Positions 33,102 to 41,679 of a stretch of DNA of 64,000 bases are shown here, in pieces. The stretch's first letter is position 1. Each line of letters begins with the position of its first letter. The stretch lies in NCBI RefSeq assembly GCF_008704715.1, contig NZ_CP023689.1, forward strand, positions 6,200,001-6,264,000, given 5' to 3'. The notes beneath the pieces were generated by a model. The model saw nothing but the letters and a program-made list of their open reading frames with translations, did no database searches and was not told the DNA's origin. Position numbers and translations under genes: made by a program. The DNA is from Streptomyces chartreusis. GTDB lineage: Bacteria; Actinomycetota; Actinomycetes; Streptomycetales; Streptomycetaceae.

Positions 33102-34148
33102 CTAGGCGACCTTCTTGGCCTTCTCGATGGCCTCGGCCAGGCTCGTCAGCAGCGGCGTGCACTTGGCGTACGACAGAATCGGCTCGGGCGAACGGGCGAT
33201 GACCTGCCCGGCCTTGACCGCCGGCAGCTTCTTCCAGGTCGCCTCGGTGATGTCCTTCGGCTGAATCGTCGAGGTGCGGTCGTCCATCATGATGATGTCG
33301 GCCGGGTACTTGTCGACGTTCTCCCAGCTGAGGCTCTCGAACCAGCCGCCGCCCTCCTTCTTGGCGCTCTCCGGCGGCTCCACGAAGTTCACGCCGAGGG
33401 CCTTGAAGTACTCCAGGTCGATGGAGAGGTTGGTGCCGGAGACGTAGAAGATGTCCTGGCTGGCGGAACCGGCCATCACCTTGATCTCGGGGCGCGACTT
33501 GGCGGCCTTGCGCAGACGCTCGGCGGCGGCCTCGAAGTCCTTCTTGGACTGGGCTGCCTTGTCGGCCTTCAGGTCCGCGCCGAGGGACTCGGCCAGCTCC
33601 CACATCCGCTCCAGCGGCTGGGTGATCTGGCGGTCGTAGACGGAGATCGCGGCGCTCGGCGCGAGCTTGGCGATCTTGTCCTTGGACGCCTCGGGGACGT
33701 ACCAGAGGGTGCCGGCGCTGTCGAAGGTCGTGGAGATGAGGACCTCGGGGGCGAACGCCGCGTACTGCTCGACGTTGAACTGGTCCCAGACGTTGCCGAA
33801 GACCGTCAGCTTGCTGATGTCCATGTCGCCGGCCTGGACGTCGGCCTTGCCGTCCTGCGTCTTGGTCGGGCCGAAGACGCCCTTGACCTCGATGCCGTAG
33901 TCGAACAGCGCGGCCGCGACGCCGACGAAGGCGACGATCTTCGTCGGGACCTTGTCGAGCTTCACCGTGGTGCCGCGGTCGTCCTTGAACGTCCAGGGGC
34001 CGGACTTGGCAGCGGTCGTGGCGTCGTCGGAGCCACCGCTTTTCCCGTCGTCGTCCCCGCACGCTGCCAGCACGGCCCCGAGGCCGAGGGCGCCGCCGGC
34101 GGCGAGAATGCCGCGGCGGGTGAGGTGGGTGGCTCTGGCGTTGGGCAT
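33102..34148 (-). CDS. desE: Ferrioxamine-binding lipoprotein
   Basis: A 348-residue solute-binding protein of the helical-backbone (FhuD/BtuF) class. The signal THLTRRGILAAGGALGLGAV contains a twin arginine (residues 11-12) and ends in lipobox LAAC with Cys30. The binding domain starts TVKLDKVPTKIVAFVGVAAA and has the rigid central helix LERMWELAESLGADLKADKA. Known DesE proteins bind ferrioxamines and other ferric hydroxamates. An iron box lies 50 bp upstream. No permease or ATPase gene for it is in the window, so it must use a transporter encoded elsewhere. Confidence 0.92.
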   Translation of the reverse strand: MPNARATHLTRRGILAAGGALGLGAVLAACGDDDGKSGGSDDATTAAKSGPWTFKDDRGTTVKLDKVPTKIVAFVGVAAALFDYGIEVKGVFGPTKTQDGKADVQAGDMDISKLTVFGNVWDQFNVEQYAAFAPEVLISTTFDSAGTLWYVPEASKDKIAKLAPSAAISVYDRQITQPLERMWELAESLGADLKADKAAQSKKDFEAAAERLRKAAKSRPEIKVMAGSASQDIFYVSGTNLSIDLEYFKALGVNFVEPPESAKKEGGGWFESLSWENVDKYPADIIMMDDRTSTIQPKDITEATWKKLPAVKAGQVIARSPEPILSYAKCTPLLTSLAEAIEKAKKVA

Positions 34149-34197
34149 GGGTACGCTGCTTTCGAACAGGGCGGATCACCCGCCGGACAATTCGAAG

Positions 34198-34216
34198 GTA
34201 GGTTAGCCTAACCTGA
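34198..34216. promoter_or_regulatory. Iron box of the desE promoter
   Basis: The core AGGTTAGCCTAACCT (34200-34214) is a perfect palindrome around one central base and fits the DmdR/IdeR iron box. It lies 50 bp before the desE ATG. Confidence 0.93.
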
Positions 34217-34382
34217 GCTGATGTCCAGGGGTGGGGGCCTGTGATCGAAAGCTCAGAGGCTGCTGTGAGTTGGACTGATAGAGGCGACCGGTCGCAACTC
34301 CCTTGCAATGGCCGCTTGTTGACGCCCTGCGACTTCTTGCTCCGGTCGGGGATCGACTCGTCCCGGTCGGAGGAAGAGGGTT

Positions 34383-35234
34383 GTGATGGATGACGAGACA
34401 CCCCGCATGGACGTGACCGTCTGGGCCACGCTCGACGAACAGGCCGCCGCGCCCCGCGGAGACCTCTGCGTCCACTGGTTCCGGACCGCGATCGACTTCT
34501 TCTTCTCGAGCGAGGCGGAGGAAAGGGAGACCGCCGAATCGTACGCGGGCGTCACCGAGTCGATCAGTGGCGGGCGGACGACCCGGGTCATGGACGCCCG
34601 GGAGAACTGGCCGGCGCTCGCCGACGCGTTGCGTGCCCACCCCTTCTACGCGAAGGCCGGCTTTTACGAGGCGTCGGCGAACGTCGACGAATGGGTCGAG
34701 GAGTACGGGCGCATCGAGGGCCGGCACGAAGGCCGCGGCGGTACGCACACCGAGCTGTCCGCGGCTCTGCGGGCCGGCGAGCGGATCGGCGACCCGGACT
34801 TCTGCGCACGCCTCTTCGACTTCCTGGCGGTGGCCCTCGACGGCGCCGACCCGGTCTTCGCGCGCGTCGACCACCTGAACTTCCACGACAAGCCCGACCT
34901 GGAGGTGGCTCTGCGACGGAGCCGCCGCAAGTATCTCCGCGAGTCCCGCACCTACCTGCGTGGCTACTCGTGGGTCACCGGCGTGCCCGGCGAACTCGCC
35001 TCCCGGCTCGGCGGCGCCCCGCGTCTCACGAGCACAGGGGCCTTCCACGCCGTACGGGAACTGCGCCGCGGCGGCCTGCTGGTGCAGGCGACCGAGACAC
35101 TCGCCGGCTACGACGACCGGGCGATGCACCGGGTGTTCACGGCTCTGGCACCGGTACTGGCGCCGGGCATCCCAGAGGACGACCCCGCCCGCGAGAACCT
35201 CCGAATCGTCTTCGAGGACGCGAGCGGGGCCTGA
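34383..35234 (+). CDS. Orphan protein of unknown function
   Basis: A 283-residue soluble protein I do not recognise. An acidic N-terminal region (MDVTVWATLDEQAA, then CVHWFRTAIDFFFSSEAEER) is followed by FDFLAVALDGADPVFARVDH and a basic RRSRRKYLRESRTYLRGYSW, then a C-terminal helix-rich part. No signal, membrane helix or cofactor motif is visible. The start is GTG 34383 or ATG 34386, both behind GGAGGAAG. Its codon use is GC-rich and Streptomyces-like. It sits between the siderophore genes and the leucine operon, converging on the latter with a 14-base gap; from memory this gene is absent at this point in S. coelicolor, so it may be a lineage-specific insertion. Confidence 0.6.
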   Translation: MMDDETPRMDVTVWATLDEQAAAPRGDLCVHWFRTAIDFFFSSEAEERETAESYAGVTESISGGRTTRVMDARENWPALADALRAHPFYAKAGFYEASANVDEWVEEYGRIEGRHEGRGGTHTELSAALRAGERIGDPDFCARLFDFLAVALDGADPVFARVDHLNFHDKPDLEVALRRSRRKYLRESRTYLRGYSWVTGVPGELASRLGGAPRLTSTGAFHAVRELRRGGLLVQATETLAGYDDRAMHRVFTALAPVLAPGIPEDDPARENLRIVFEDASGA

Positions 35235-35248
35235 GGTCCGTCCGAGAC

Positions 35249-36409
35249 TCAGCCCACCAGTCCCAGTTCGCGGGCGATCAGCATGCGCTGTACCTCGCTC
35301 GTGCCCTCGCCGATCTCCAGGATCTTGGAGTCGCGCCACATGCGGGCGACCGGGTACTCGTTCATGAAGCCGTAGCCGCCGTGGATCTGGGTGGCGTCGC
35401 GGGCGTTGTCCACCGCGACCGTCGACGAGTGGAGCTTCGCGAGGGCCGCCTCCTTCTTGAAGGGCTCGCCCGAGACGAGGCGGCTGGCCGCGTCGCGCCA
35501 GGCGAGGCGGGCCGTGTGGGCCTTCATCTCCATGTCGGCGATCTTGAACTGGATGGCCTGGTTGGCGCCGATCGGGCGGCCGAAGGCGTGCCGTTCCTTG
35601 GCGTACTTGACCGACTCGTCCACACAGCCCTGCGCCAGGCCGGTGCCGAGCGCCGCGATGGCGATCCGGCCCTCGTCCAGGATGCGCAGGAACTGGGCGT
35701 ACCCACGGCCCTCCTCGCCCAGCAGGTTCGCCGCCGGGACGCGGACGTCCTGGAAGGACAGCTCACGGGTGTCCGAGGCGTTCCAGCCGACCTTGGAGTA
35801 GGGGGCGGCGACCGTGAAGCCCGGGGTGCCGGACGGGACGATGATCGACGAGATCAGCGGCTTGCCGTCGGGCTTGCGGCCGGTCACCGCCGTGACCGTG
35901 ACCAGGCCCGTGATGTCCGTACCGGAGTTGGTGATGAAGCACTTGGTGCCGTTGATCACCCACTCGCCCGTCGACTCGTCGAGGCGGGCCGTGGTGCGCG
36001 TCGCGCCCGCGTCGGAGCCGCCGTCGGGCTCGGTGAGGCCGAAGGCGCCGAGGATCTCGCCCGCGCACAGGCGGGGAAGCCACTCGCGCTTCTGCTCCTC
36101 CGTGCCGAAGAGATGGATCGGCATGGCGCCCAGCGAGACGCCCGCCTCCAGCGTGATGGCGACCGAGGAGTCCACCCGGGCCAGCTCCTCCAGCGCGATG
36201 CCCAGCGCCAGATAGTCGCCGCCCATGCCGCCGTGCTCCTCGGGGAACGGCAGTCCGAACAGGCCCATGCGGCCCATCTCCCGGACGATCTCGTACGGGA
36301 ACTCATGACGCTCGTAGAAGTCGCCGATCTTCGGCGCCACGACGTCGTGGGCGAACGCCTCCACCGTACGGCGGAGTTCCTCCAGTTCGGGGGAGAGACG
36401 GTGGTTCAT
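35249..36409 (-). CDS. Acyl-CoA dehydrogenase (probable isovaleryl-CoA dehydrogenase)
   Basis: A 386-residue FAD enzyme. Family motifs are FGLTEPDGGSDAGATRTTA (about residues 118-136), WVINGTKCFITNSG and the C-terminal YGFMNEYPVARMWRDSKILE followed by IGEGTSEVQRMLIAREL. EGTSE near the end is usual for short/branched-chain members; the catalytic glutamate position cannot be fixed by eye. It is last gene of the operon with HMG-CoA lyase and methylcrotonyl-CoA carboxylase, which points to isovaleryl-CoA oxidation in leucine breakdown. The ATG at 36409 is 6 bases after the lyase stop, which supplies the GGAG site. Confidence 0.85.
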   Translation of the reverse strand: MNHRLSPELEELRRTVEAFAHDVVAPKIGDFYERHEFPYEIVREMGRMGLFGLPFPEEHGGMGGDYLALGIALEELARVDSSVAITLEAGVSLGAMPIHLFGTEEQKREWLPRLCAGEILGAFGLTEPDGGSDAGATRTTARLDESTGEWVINGTKCFITNSGTDITGLVTVTAVTGRKPDGKPLISSIIVPSGTPGFTVAAPYSKVGWNASDTRELSFQDVRVPAANLLGEEGRGYAQFLRILDEGRIAIAALGTGLAQGCVDESVKYAKERHAFGRPIGANQAIQFKIADMEMKAHTARLAWRDAASRLVSGEPFKKEAALAKLHSSTVAVDNARDATQIHGGYGFMNEYPVARMWRDSKILEIGEGTSEVQRMLIARELGLVG

Positions 36410-36415
36410 GGCTGT

Positions 36416-37351
36416 TCACTGCTCCTTGTGGGAGAGGGCTCGTACGGTGCGGGACGGGCTGGGTCGGCCCAGTTGTTCGGCCATCCACGCGCTCGTGGCG
36501 ACGAGGCGGTCGAGGTCGACTCCGGTGTCGATGCCGAGACCCCGCAGCATCCACACGAGGTCTTCCGTGGCGAGGTTTCCGGTGGCGGACTTGGCGTACG
36601 GGCAGCCGCCCAGGCCGCCGGCCGAGGCGTCGACGGTCGTGACGCCGTGTTCCAGGGCGGCGTAGGTGTTCGCGAGCGCCTGGCCGTAGGTGTCGTGGAA
36701 GTGCACGCCGATGACGTTCGTCGGCACGCCCTCCTCGTTCAGGAGGGAGAGGAGTTCGAGCACATGGCCCGGGGTCGCGACGCCGATGGTGTCGCCGAGG
36801 CTCAGCTCGTCGCAGCCCATCGCGACGAGCGCCTTGCAGACCCGGGCGACCTGGTGGAGCGGGACCGCGCCCTCCCAGGGGTCGCCGAAGCACATCGAGA
36901 CGTACCCGCGCACGTGCAGGCCCTCGTCCTTGGCGCGGCGCACCACCGGGTCGAAGACGCCCAGCGACTCGTCCAGGGTCCGGTTGAGGTTGGCCTTGGC
37001 GAAGGACTCCGTGGCGCTCGCGAAGACGGCGATCCGGCGCGCGCCCAGGCTCAGGGCGCGGTCCAGGCCACGCGCGTTGGGGACCAGGACGGGCAGGTGC
37101 ACGCCCGCCAGCCCGGAGACGCGCGGGAACAGGTCCTCGGCGTCGGCGAGTTGGGGCACCCATTTCGGGTGCACGAAGCTCGTCGCCTCGATCGTCGTCA
37201 GCCCCGCGTCGGCGAGCCGGCGCACGAACTCCGCCTTGACCTCGGTCGGCACGGTCGACTTCTCGTTCTGCAGGCCGTCGCGGGCGCCGACCTCGTGGAT
37301 GCGGACGCGGGCGGGCAGGTCCGCGGCCGGCACCGTCATGGGCAGCGTCAT
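36416..37351 (-). CDS. Hydroxymethylglutaryl-CoA lyase
   Basis: A 311-residue TIM-barrel lyase splitting HMG-CoA into acetoacetate and acetyl-CoA, the last step of leucine degradation. Signatures are RIHEVGARDGLQNEKSTVPT (catalytic Arg/Asp), FGDPWEGAVPL, ISLGDTIGV-like ELSLGDTIGVATPGHV, HFHDTYGQALAN (metal His pair) and the active-site cysteine loop GGLGGCPYAKSATGN. The ATG at 37351 shares its A with the stop of the carboxylase alpha gene (TGATG), so translation is coupled. Confidence 0.93.
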   Translation of the reverse strand: MTLPMTVPAADLPARVRIHEVGARDGLQNEKSTVPTEVKAEFVRRLADAGLTTIEATSFVHPKWVPQLADAEDLFPRVSGLAGVHLPVLVPNARGLDRALSLGARRIAVFASATESFAKANLNRTLDESLGVFDPVVRRAKDEGLHVRGYVSMCFGDPWEGAVPLHQVARVCKALVAMGCDELSLGDTIGVATPGHVLELLSLLNEEGVPTNVIGVHFHDTYGQALANTYAALEHGVTTVDASAGGLGGCPYAKSATGNLATEDLVWMLRGLGIDTGVDLDRLVATSAWMAEQLGRPSPSRTVRALSHKEQ

Positions 37352-39282
37352 CAGTCCTCCTCCACCGGGGTGATGACCGCCAGGACCTGGTCCATGGCGA
37401 CCGTCGCGCCGGGTGTGACGTCCAGTTCGGCGACCGTGCCGGCGTGCGGGGCGGAGATGACGTGCTCCATCTTCATCGCCTCGACCACCAGCAGGCTCTG
37501 TCCGGCGGTCACCTCGTCCCCGACGGCGACCTTCACCACCGTCACCGTCCCGGGCATGGGCGCGGTGAGCGAGTCCGCGCCCGCGTGGGCGGCCCCGGTG
37601 AGGGAGGCGGCCACCGGATCGTGGTCGCGCACGTGCCAGGCGTCGCCGTCCCGGCCCAGCCAGTCGGCGGCGCGGTGGAAGGTGTGGCGTACGCCGTCGA
37701 GGGTCACGGACACGCCGTCGTCCGTCACGTCGGCGGAGCCGCGCGGGGCGTACTCCACCGGGTCCTGGGCGCGCAGAGGGAAGCTCACGGGCCGCGCGGT
37801 GCCGCCGAGCCGCCAGCCGCTGGGCACCGAGAACGGGTCCGTCCAGCCGGCACCCGTCGGCCGCAGCGCGTCGAGCCGTACGGCCGCCGCCGCCTCGTAC
37901 ACCTCGTCGGGTACGTCCGTGGCGACCAGGTCGTCCACCACGCGCTCGACCAGTCCGGTGTCCAACTCGCCCGCCACGACCGCAGGATGCGCCAGCAGCC
38001 GCCGCAGGAACCCGGCGTTGGTCTGCACGCCCAGCGTGACCGTCTCCGCGAGCGCCGCCCTGAGCTTCCTGAGCGCGCTCGCGCGATCGGGGCCGTACGC
38101 GATCACCTTGGACAGCATCGGGTCGTACAGGCTGCCGACCTCGGTGCCCTCGCTGAGCCCGGAGTCGGTGCGGACGCCGTCGCCCTGGGGCTCGCGCAGC
38201 CTGAGGACCGTGCCGCCGGACGGCAGGAACCCGCGCGCGGGGTCCTCCGCGCAGATACGGGCCTCGATCGCGTGGCCGGTGAGCGTCACGTCGTCCTGCC
38301 CGAAGGCCAGCCGTTCGCCCGCCGCCACCCGCAGCTGCCACTCCACCAGGTCGAGGCCGGTGATGAGCTCGGTGACGGGGTGCTCCACCTGGAGGCGGGT
38401 GTTCATCTCCATGAAGTAGTAGGAGGAGGGGTCGCCGCCGGGCACGATGAACTCCACCGTGCCCGCGCCCCGGTAGCCGCAGGAGCGCGCCGCCTGCACG
38501 GCCGCCTCGCCCATCCCCGCGCGCGTGGCCTCGTCGAGGAGCACACTGGGCGCCTCCTCGATGATCTTCTGGTGCCGGCGCTGGAGGGAGCACTCGCGCT
38601 CGCCGAGGTGCACGACGTTGCCGTGGCCGTCGGCCAGCACCTGGATCTCGATGTGCCGGGGCCGGTCCACCCACCGCTCGACGAGGAGCGTGTCGTCGCC
38701 GAAGGACGCGCGGGCCTCGCGGCGGGCGGCGGCGATCTCGTCGGCCAGCTGCGCCTCGTCCCGCACCAGCCGCATGCCCTTGCCGCCACCGCCGGCCGAC
38801 GGCTTGAGCAGCACCGGCATGCCGATCTCACGGGCGGCGTCCGCGAGTTCGGCGTCGGTGAGGCCGCTGCCGCTGGAGCCGGGCACGACCGGCACGCCGG
38901 CCGCCTTCACCGTCTCCTTGGCGCGGATCTTGTCGCCCATCAGGGAGATCGCGTCGGCGCTCGGCCCGATGAAGACGAGCCCCGCGTCGGCGCACGCGCG
39001 CGCGAAGTCGGCGTTCTCCGCGAGGAAGCCGTAGCCGGGGTGGACCGCCTGGGCGCCGGTGCGGGCGGCGGCCTCCAGGAGGCGCTCCACGGACAGATAG
39101 CTCTCGGACGCCGGGGCCGGACCGATCCGTACCGCGGTGTCGGCCTCGCGGACGTGCCGGGCGTCGGCGTCCGCGTCGGAGAAGACGGCCACCGAGCGCA
39201 CGCCCATCGAGCGCAGGGTGCGGATCACACGGACGGCGATCTCGCCCCGGTTGGCCACGAGGACGGTTTCGAACATGCTCAT
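37351..39282 (-). CDS. Acyl-CoA carboxylase alpha subunit (biotin carboxylase + BCCP)
   Basis: A 643-residue subunit, most likely of methylcrotonyl-CoA carboxylase. The biotin carboxylase domain (residues 1-450) begins METVLVANRGEIAVRVIRT-like and has the ATP-grasp loop LKPSAGGGGKGMRLV and the motif MEMNTRLQVEHPVTE. A beta-rich BT-type linker and a C-terminal biotinyl domain with VVEAMKMEHVISAPHAG (biotin on the Lys) follow. ATG 39282 is chosen, with GAGGGGGACC as ribosome-binding site; a GTG at 39297 overlapping the beta-subunit stop is the alternative. The operon context sets it apart from the general acetyl/propionyl-CoA carboxylase alpha subunit. Confidence 0.9.
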   Translation of the reverse strand: MSMFETVLVANRGEIAVRVIRTLRSMGVRSVAVFSDADADARHVREADTAVRIGPAPASESYLSVERLLEAAARTGAQAVHPGYGFLAENADFARACADAGLVFIGPSADAISLMGDKIRAKETVKAAGVPVVPGSSGSGLTDAELADAAREIGMPVLLKPSAGGGGKGMRLVRDEAQLADEIAAARREARASFGDDTLLVERWVDRPRHIEIQVLADGHGNVVHLGERECSLQRRHQKIIEEAPSVLLDEATRAGMGEAAVQAARSCGYRGAGTVEFIVPGGDPSSYYFMEMNTRLQVEHPVTELITGLDLVEWQLRVAAGERLAFGQDDVTLTGHAIEARICAEDPARGFLPSGGTVLRLREPQGDGVRTDSGLSEGTEVGSLYDPMLSKVIAYGPDRASALRKLRAALAETVTLGVQTNAGFLRRLLAHPAVVAGELDTGLVERVVDDLVATDVPDEVYEAAAAVRLDALRPTGAGWTDPFSVPSGWRLGGTARPVSFPLRAQDPVEYAPRGSADVTDDGVSVTLDGVRHTFHRAADWLGRDGDAWHVRDHDPVAASLTGAAHAGADSLTAPMPGTVTVVKVAVGDEVTAGQSLLVVEAMKMEHVISAPHAGTVAELDVTPGATVAMDQVLAVITPVEED

Positions 39283-39293
39283 CAAGGTCCCCC

Positions 39294-40910
39294 TCACATC
39301 CGGAAGACGCCGAACTGGGGGTCACCCAGGGGCGCGTTGCCGCAGGCGGTCAGTGCCAGGCCCAGCACCTGCCGGGTCTCCATCGGGTCGATGACGCCGT
39401 CGTCCCAGAGGCGGGCGGTGGCGTAGTAGGCGTTGCCCTGGCGTTCGTACTGCTCCCGGACGGGCGCCTTGAAGGACTCCTCGGCCTCCGCGGGCCAGTC
39501 CTCGCCGCGCGCCTCGATCTGGTCGCGCTTGACGGTCGCGAGGACCGAGGCGGCCTGTTCGCCGCCCATGACGGAGATCTTGGCGTTGGGCCACATCCAC
39601 AGGAAGCGGGGCGAGTACGCCCGCCCGCACATGGAGTAGTTCCCCGCGCCGTACGAGCCGCCGACGACGACCGTCAGCTTCGGCACGCGCGTGCAGGCCA
39701 CCGCCGTCACCATCTTGGCGCCGTGCTTGGCGATGCCGCCGGCCTCGTAGTCCTTGCCGACCATGAACCCGGAGATGTTCTGGAGGAAGACCAGCGGGAT
39801 GCCGCGCTGGTCGCACAGCTCGATGAAGTGGGCGCCCTTCTGGGCGGACTCGGAGAACAGGATGCCGTTGTTGGCGACGATGCCGACCGGGTGGCCGTGG
39901 ATCCGGGCGAAGCCGGTGACCAGGGTCTGCCCGAACTCGGACTTGAACTCCGAGAAGCGGGAGCCGTCGACCACGCGCGCGATGATCTCGCGCACGTCGT
40001 AGGGGGTGCGGGAGTCGACGGGGACGGCGCCGTAGAGGCCGTAGGGGTCGACCTTGGGTTCCGCGGCGGGCACCACCTCCCAGGGGAGGTTCCGGCGCGC
40101 GGGGAGGGTGGCGACGATGTTGCGCACGATCCGCAGCGCGTGCGCGTCGTCCTCCGCGAGGTGGTCGGTCACGCCGGACACCCGCGAGTGGACCTCGCCG
40201 CCGCCGAGCTCCTCCGCCGTGACGACCTCGCCGGTCGCGGCCTTCACCAGCGGGGGACCGCCGAGGAAGATCGTGCCCTGGCCCCGGACGATGACCGCCT
40301 CGTCGCTCATGGCGGGGACGTAGGCGCCGCCCGCGGTGCACGAGCCGAGCACGGCCGCGATCTGCGGGATGCCCGCGCCCGACATCCGGGCCTGGTTGTA
40401 GAAGATCCGCCCGAAGTGCTCCCGGTCCGGGAAGACCTCGTCCTGCATCGGCAGGAAGGCGCCGCCCGAGTCGACGAGGTACAGACACGGCAGCCGGTTC
40501 TCCAGGGCCACCTCCTGCGCGCGCAGGTGCTTCTTCACGGTCATCGGGTAGTAGGTGCCGCCCTTGACGGTGGCGTCATTGGCGACGATCACGCACTCGC
40601 GCCCGCTGACCCGCCCGATGCCGGCGATGACGCCGGCGGCCGGGGCCTGCCCGTCGTACATCCCGTCGGCGGCGAGGGGAGCGAGTTCAAGGAAGGGCGA
40701 TCCGGGGTCGAGGAGGGTGTCCACCCGGTCCCGCGGCAGCAGCTTGCCGCGTGCGGTGTGCCGGGCGCGGGCCTTCTCGCCGCCGCCGAGCCGGGCCGCG
40801 GCGAGCTTGCCGCGCAGCTCCTCGCCGAGCGCCCGGTGGGCCTCCTCGTTGGACCGAAAGGCCTCCGACGCGGGATCTGCCGCGCTGTGGAGCTCCGGTG
40901 CCTCATGCAT
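39294..40910 (-). CDS. Acyl-CoA carboxylase beta subunit (methylcrotonyl type)
   Basis: A 538-residue carboxyltransferase, the length typical of the methylcrotonyl-CoA carboxylase beta subunit. Two crotonase-fold halves carry oxyanion loops: the first near LGSCTAGGAYVPAMSDEAVI and the second near VVVGGSYGAGNYSMCGRAYS. MTVKKHLRAQEVALENRLPC and LQNISGFMVGKDYEAGGIAK are further family signatures. It transfers CO2 from biotin to 3-methylcrotonyl-CoA. It is first gene of the operon, divergent from tetR, with two probable operators in the 110-bp gap. Confidence 0.92.
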   Translation of the reverse strand: MHEAPELHSAADPASEAFRSNEEAHRALGEELRGKLAAARLGGGEKARARHTARGKLLPRDRVDTLLDPGSPFLELAPLAADGMYDGQAPAAGVIAGIGRVSGRECVIVANDATVKGGTYYPMTVKKHLRAQEVALENRLPCLYLVDSGGAFLPMQDEVFPDREHFGRIFYNQARMSGAGIPQIAAVLGSCTAGGAYVPAMSDEAVIVRGQGTIFLGGPPLVKAATGEVVTAEELGGGEVHSRVSGVTDHLAEDDAHALRIVRNIVATLPARRNLPWEVVPAAEPKVDPYGLYGAVPVDSRTPYDVREIIARVVDGSRFSEFKSEFGQTLVTGFARIHGHPVGIVANNGILFSESAQKGAHFIELCDQRGIPLVFLQNISGFMVGKDYEAGGIAKHGAKMVTAVACTRVPKLTVVVGGSYGAGNYSMCGRAYSPRFLWMWPNAKISVMGGEQAASVLATVKRDQIEARGEDWPAEAEESFKAPVREQYERQGNAYYATARLWDDGVIDPMETRQVLGLALTACGNAPLGDPQFGVFRM

Positions 40911-40953
40911 CCTGCGGTCCCCTCACCCAGTGATCGACTGTTCATGAGCGACT

Positions 40954-40971
40954 GGTTAATGAGCGTTAACC
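40954..40971. promoter_or_regulatory. TetR operator 1 of the leucine operon
   Basis: GGTTAATGAGCGTTAACC is an 18-bp near-palindrome with 6-bp outer arms GGTTAA/TTAACC. It lies on the carboxylase side of the divergent gap. Confidence 0.75.
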
Positions 40972-40981
40972 ATTTCCTTCA

Positions 40982-40999
40982 GGTTAACGACCGCTAACC
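40982..40999. promoter_or_regulatory. TetR operator 2 of the leucine operon
   Basis: GGTTAACGACCGCTAACC is a second copy of the same pattern, 28 bp centre to centre from the first. It overlaps a possible -35 (TTAACG) of tetR. Confidence 0.75.
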
Positions 41000-41007
41000 T
41001 CCCTGTC

Positions 41008-41013
41008 TAGAAT
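41008..41013 (+). promoter_or_regulatory. Probable -10 of a leaderless tetR transcript
   Basis: TAGAAT lies 7 bases before the tetR ATG, with TTAACG 18 bases upstream. Transcription would then start at or next to the A of the ATG, giving a leaderless message; no ribosome-binding site is present. Confidence 0.5.
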
Positions 41014-41020
41014 TGCTCGC

Positions 41021-41617
41021 ATGGCCACCAGAACCGACGCCCCCACCCGCCGCGAACAGATCCTCAAGGAGGCCGCGCGGCTCTTCGCCGAGCGCGGGTT
41101 CCATGGCGTCGGAGTCGACGAGATAGGCGCCGCCGTGGGCATCAGCGGCCCCGGTCTCTACCGGCACTTCGCCGGCAAGGACGCGATGCTCGCCGAGCTG
41201 CTGGTCGGCATCAGCGGTCAGCTGCTGACGGGCGCGAAGCGGCGCCTCGCGGAGGCCGACGGGGTGCCGGCCGAGGCGGTCCTCGACTCCCTCATCGAGG
41301 GCCACATCGACTTCGCCCTCGACGACCGCCCCCTGATCACCCTGCACGACCGAGAGCTGGACCGCCTGCGCGACAGCGACCGCAAGCTCGTGCGCCAGCT
41401 CCAGCGGCAGTACGTCGAGCTGTGGGTCGAGGTGGTCCGCGAGGTCTACCCGGGCCTGACCGAACCGACGGCCCGCTCCGCCGTGCACTCGGTCTTCGGC
41501 CTGCTCAACTCGACACCGCACCTGGGCCGGCCCGGGGCGCTCCCGGGCCGGGGCGTCACGGCGGTGCTGCTGCACCGGATGGCACGGGGGGCGTTCGGGG
41601 CGGCCGGGGCGGAGTGA
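41021..41617 (+). CDS. TetR-family regulator of the leucine operon
   Basis: A 198-residue repressor. The N-terminal helix-turn-helix reads RREQILKEAARLFAERGFHG then VGVDEIGAAVGISGPGLYRH (about residues 10-50). The C-terminal ligand domain is helical, with no recognised effector motif. Divergence from the carboxylase operon and twin palindromes between them suggest it represses that operon and itself, with an acyl-CoA or related ligand as inducer (inference). The ATG at 41021 has no ribosome-binding site; leaderless translation is likely. Confidence 0.88.
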   Translation: MATRTDAPTRREQILKEAARLFAERGFHGVGVDEIGAAVGISGPGLYRHFAGKDAMLAELLVGISGQLLTGAKRRLAEADGVPAEAVLDSLIEGHIDFALDDRPLITLHDRELDRLRDSDRKLVRQLQRQYVELWVEVVREVYPGLTEPTARSAVHSVFGLLNSTPHLGRPGALPGRGVTAVLLHRMARGAFGAAGAE

Positions 41618-41667
41618 GCCGGGAGGGCGTGCGCCCTTCCTCATGCCGCCTTTAGGTCAAGACTTCG

Positions 41668-41673
41668 TAAAGT
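41668..41673 (+). promoter_or_regulatory. Possible -10 element of the DedA gene
   Basis: TAAAGT stands 6 bases before the ATG at 41680, again consistent with a leaderless or very short-leader message. Confidence 0.35.
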
Positions 41674-41679
41674 GGCGGC

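Noticed and set aside
26928..34148. New biosynthetic cluster
   Set aside because: The gene set and order are those of the well-known desferrioxamine pathway with its uptake genes.
34691..38419. 1242-residue plus-strand open frame
   Set aside because: It is antisense to the leucine operon; the sequence is Arg/Gly/Ala-rich with no domain, and four well-supported genes lie on the other strand.
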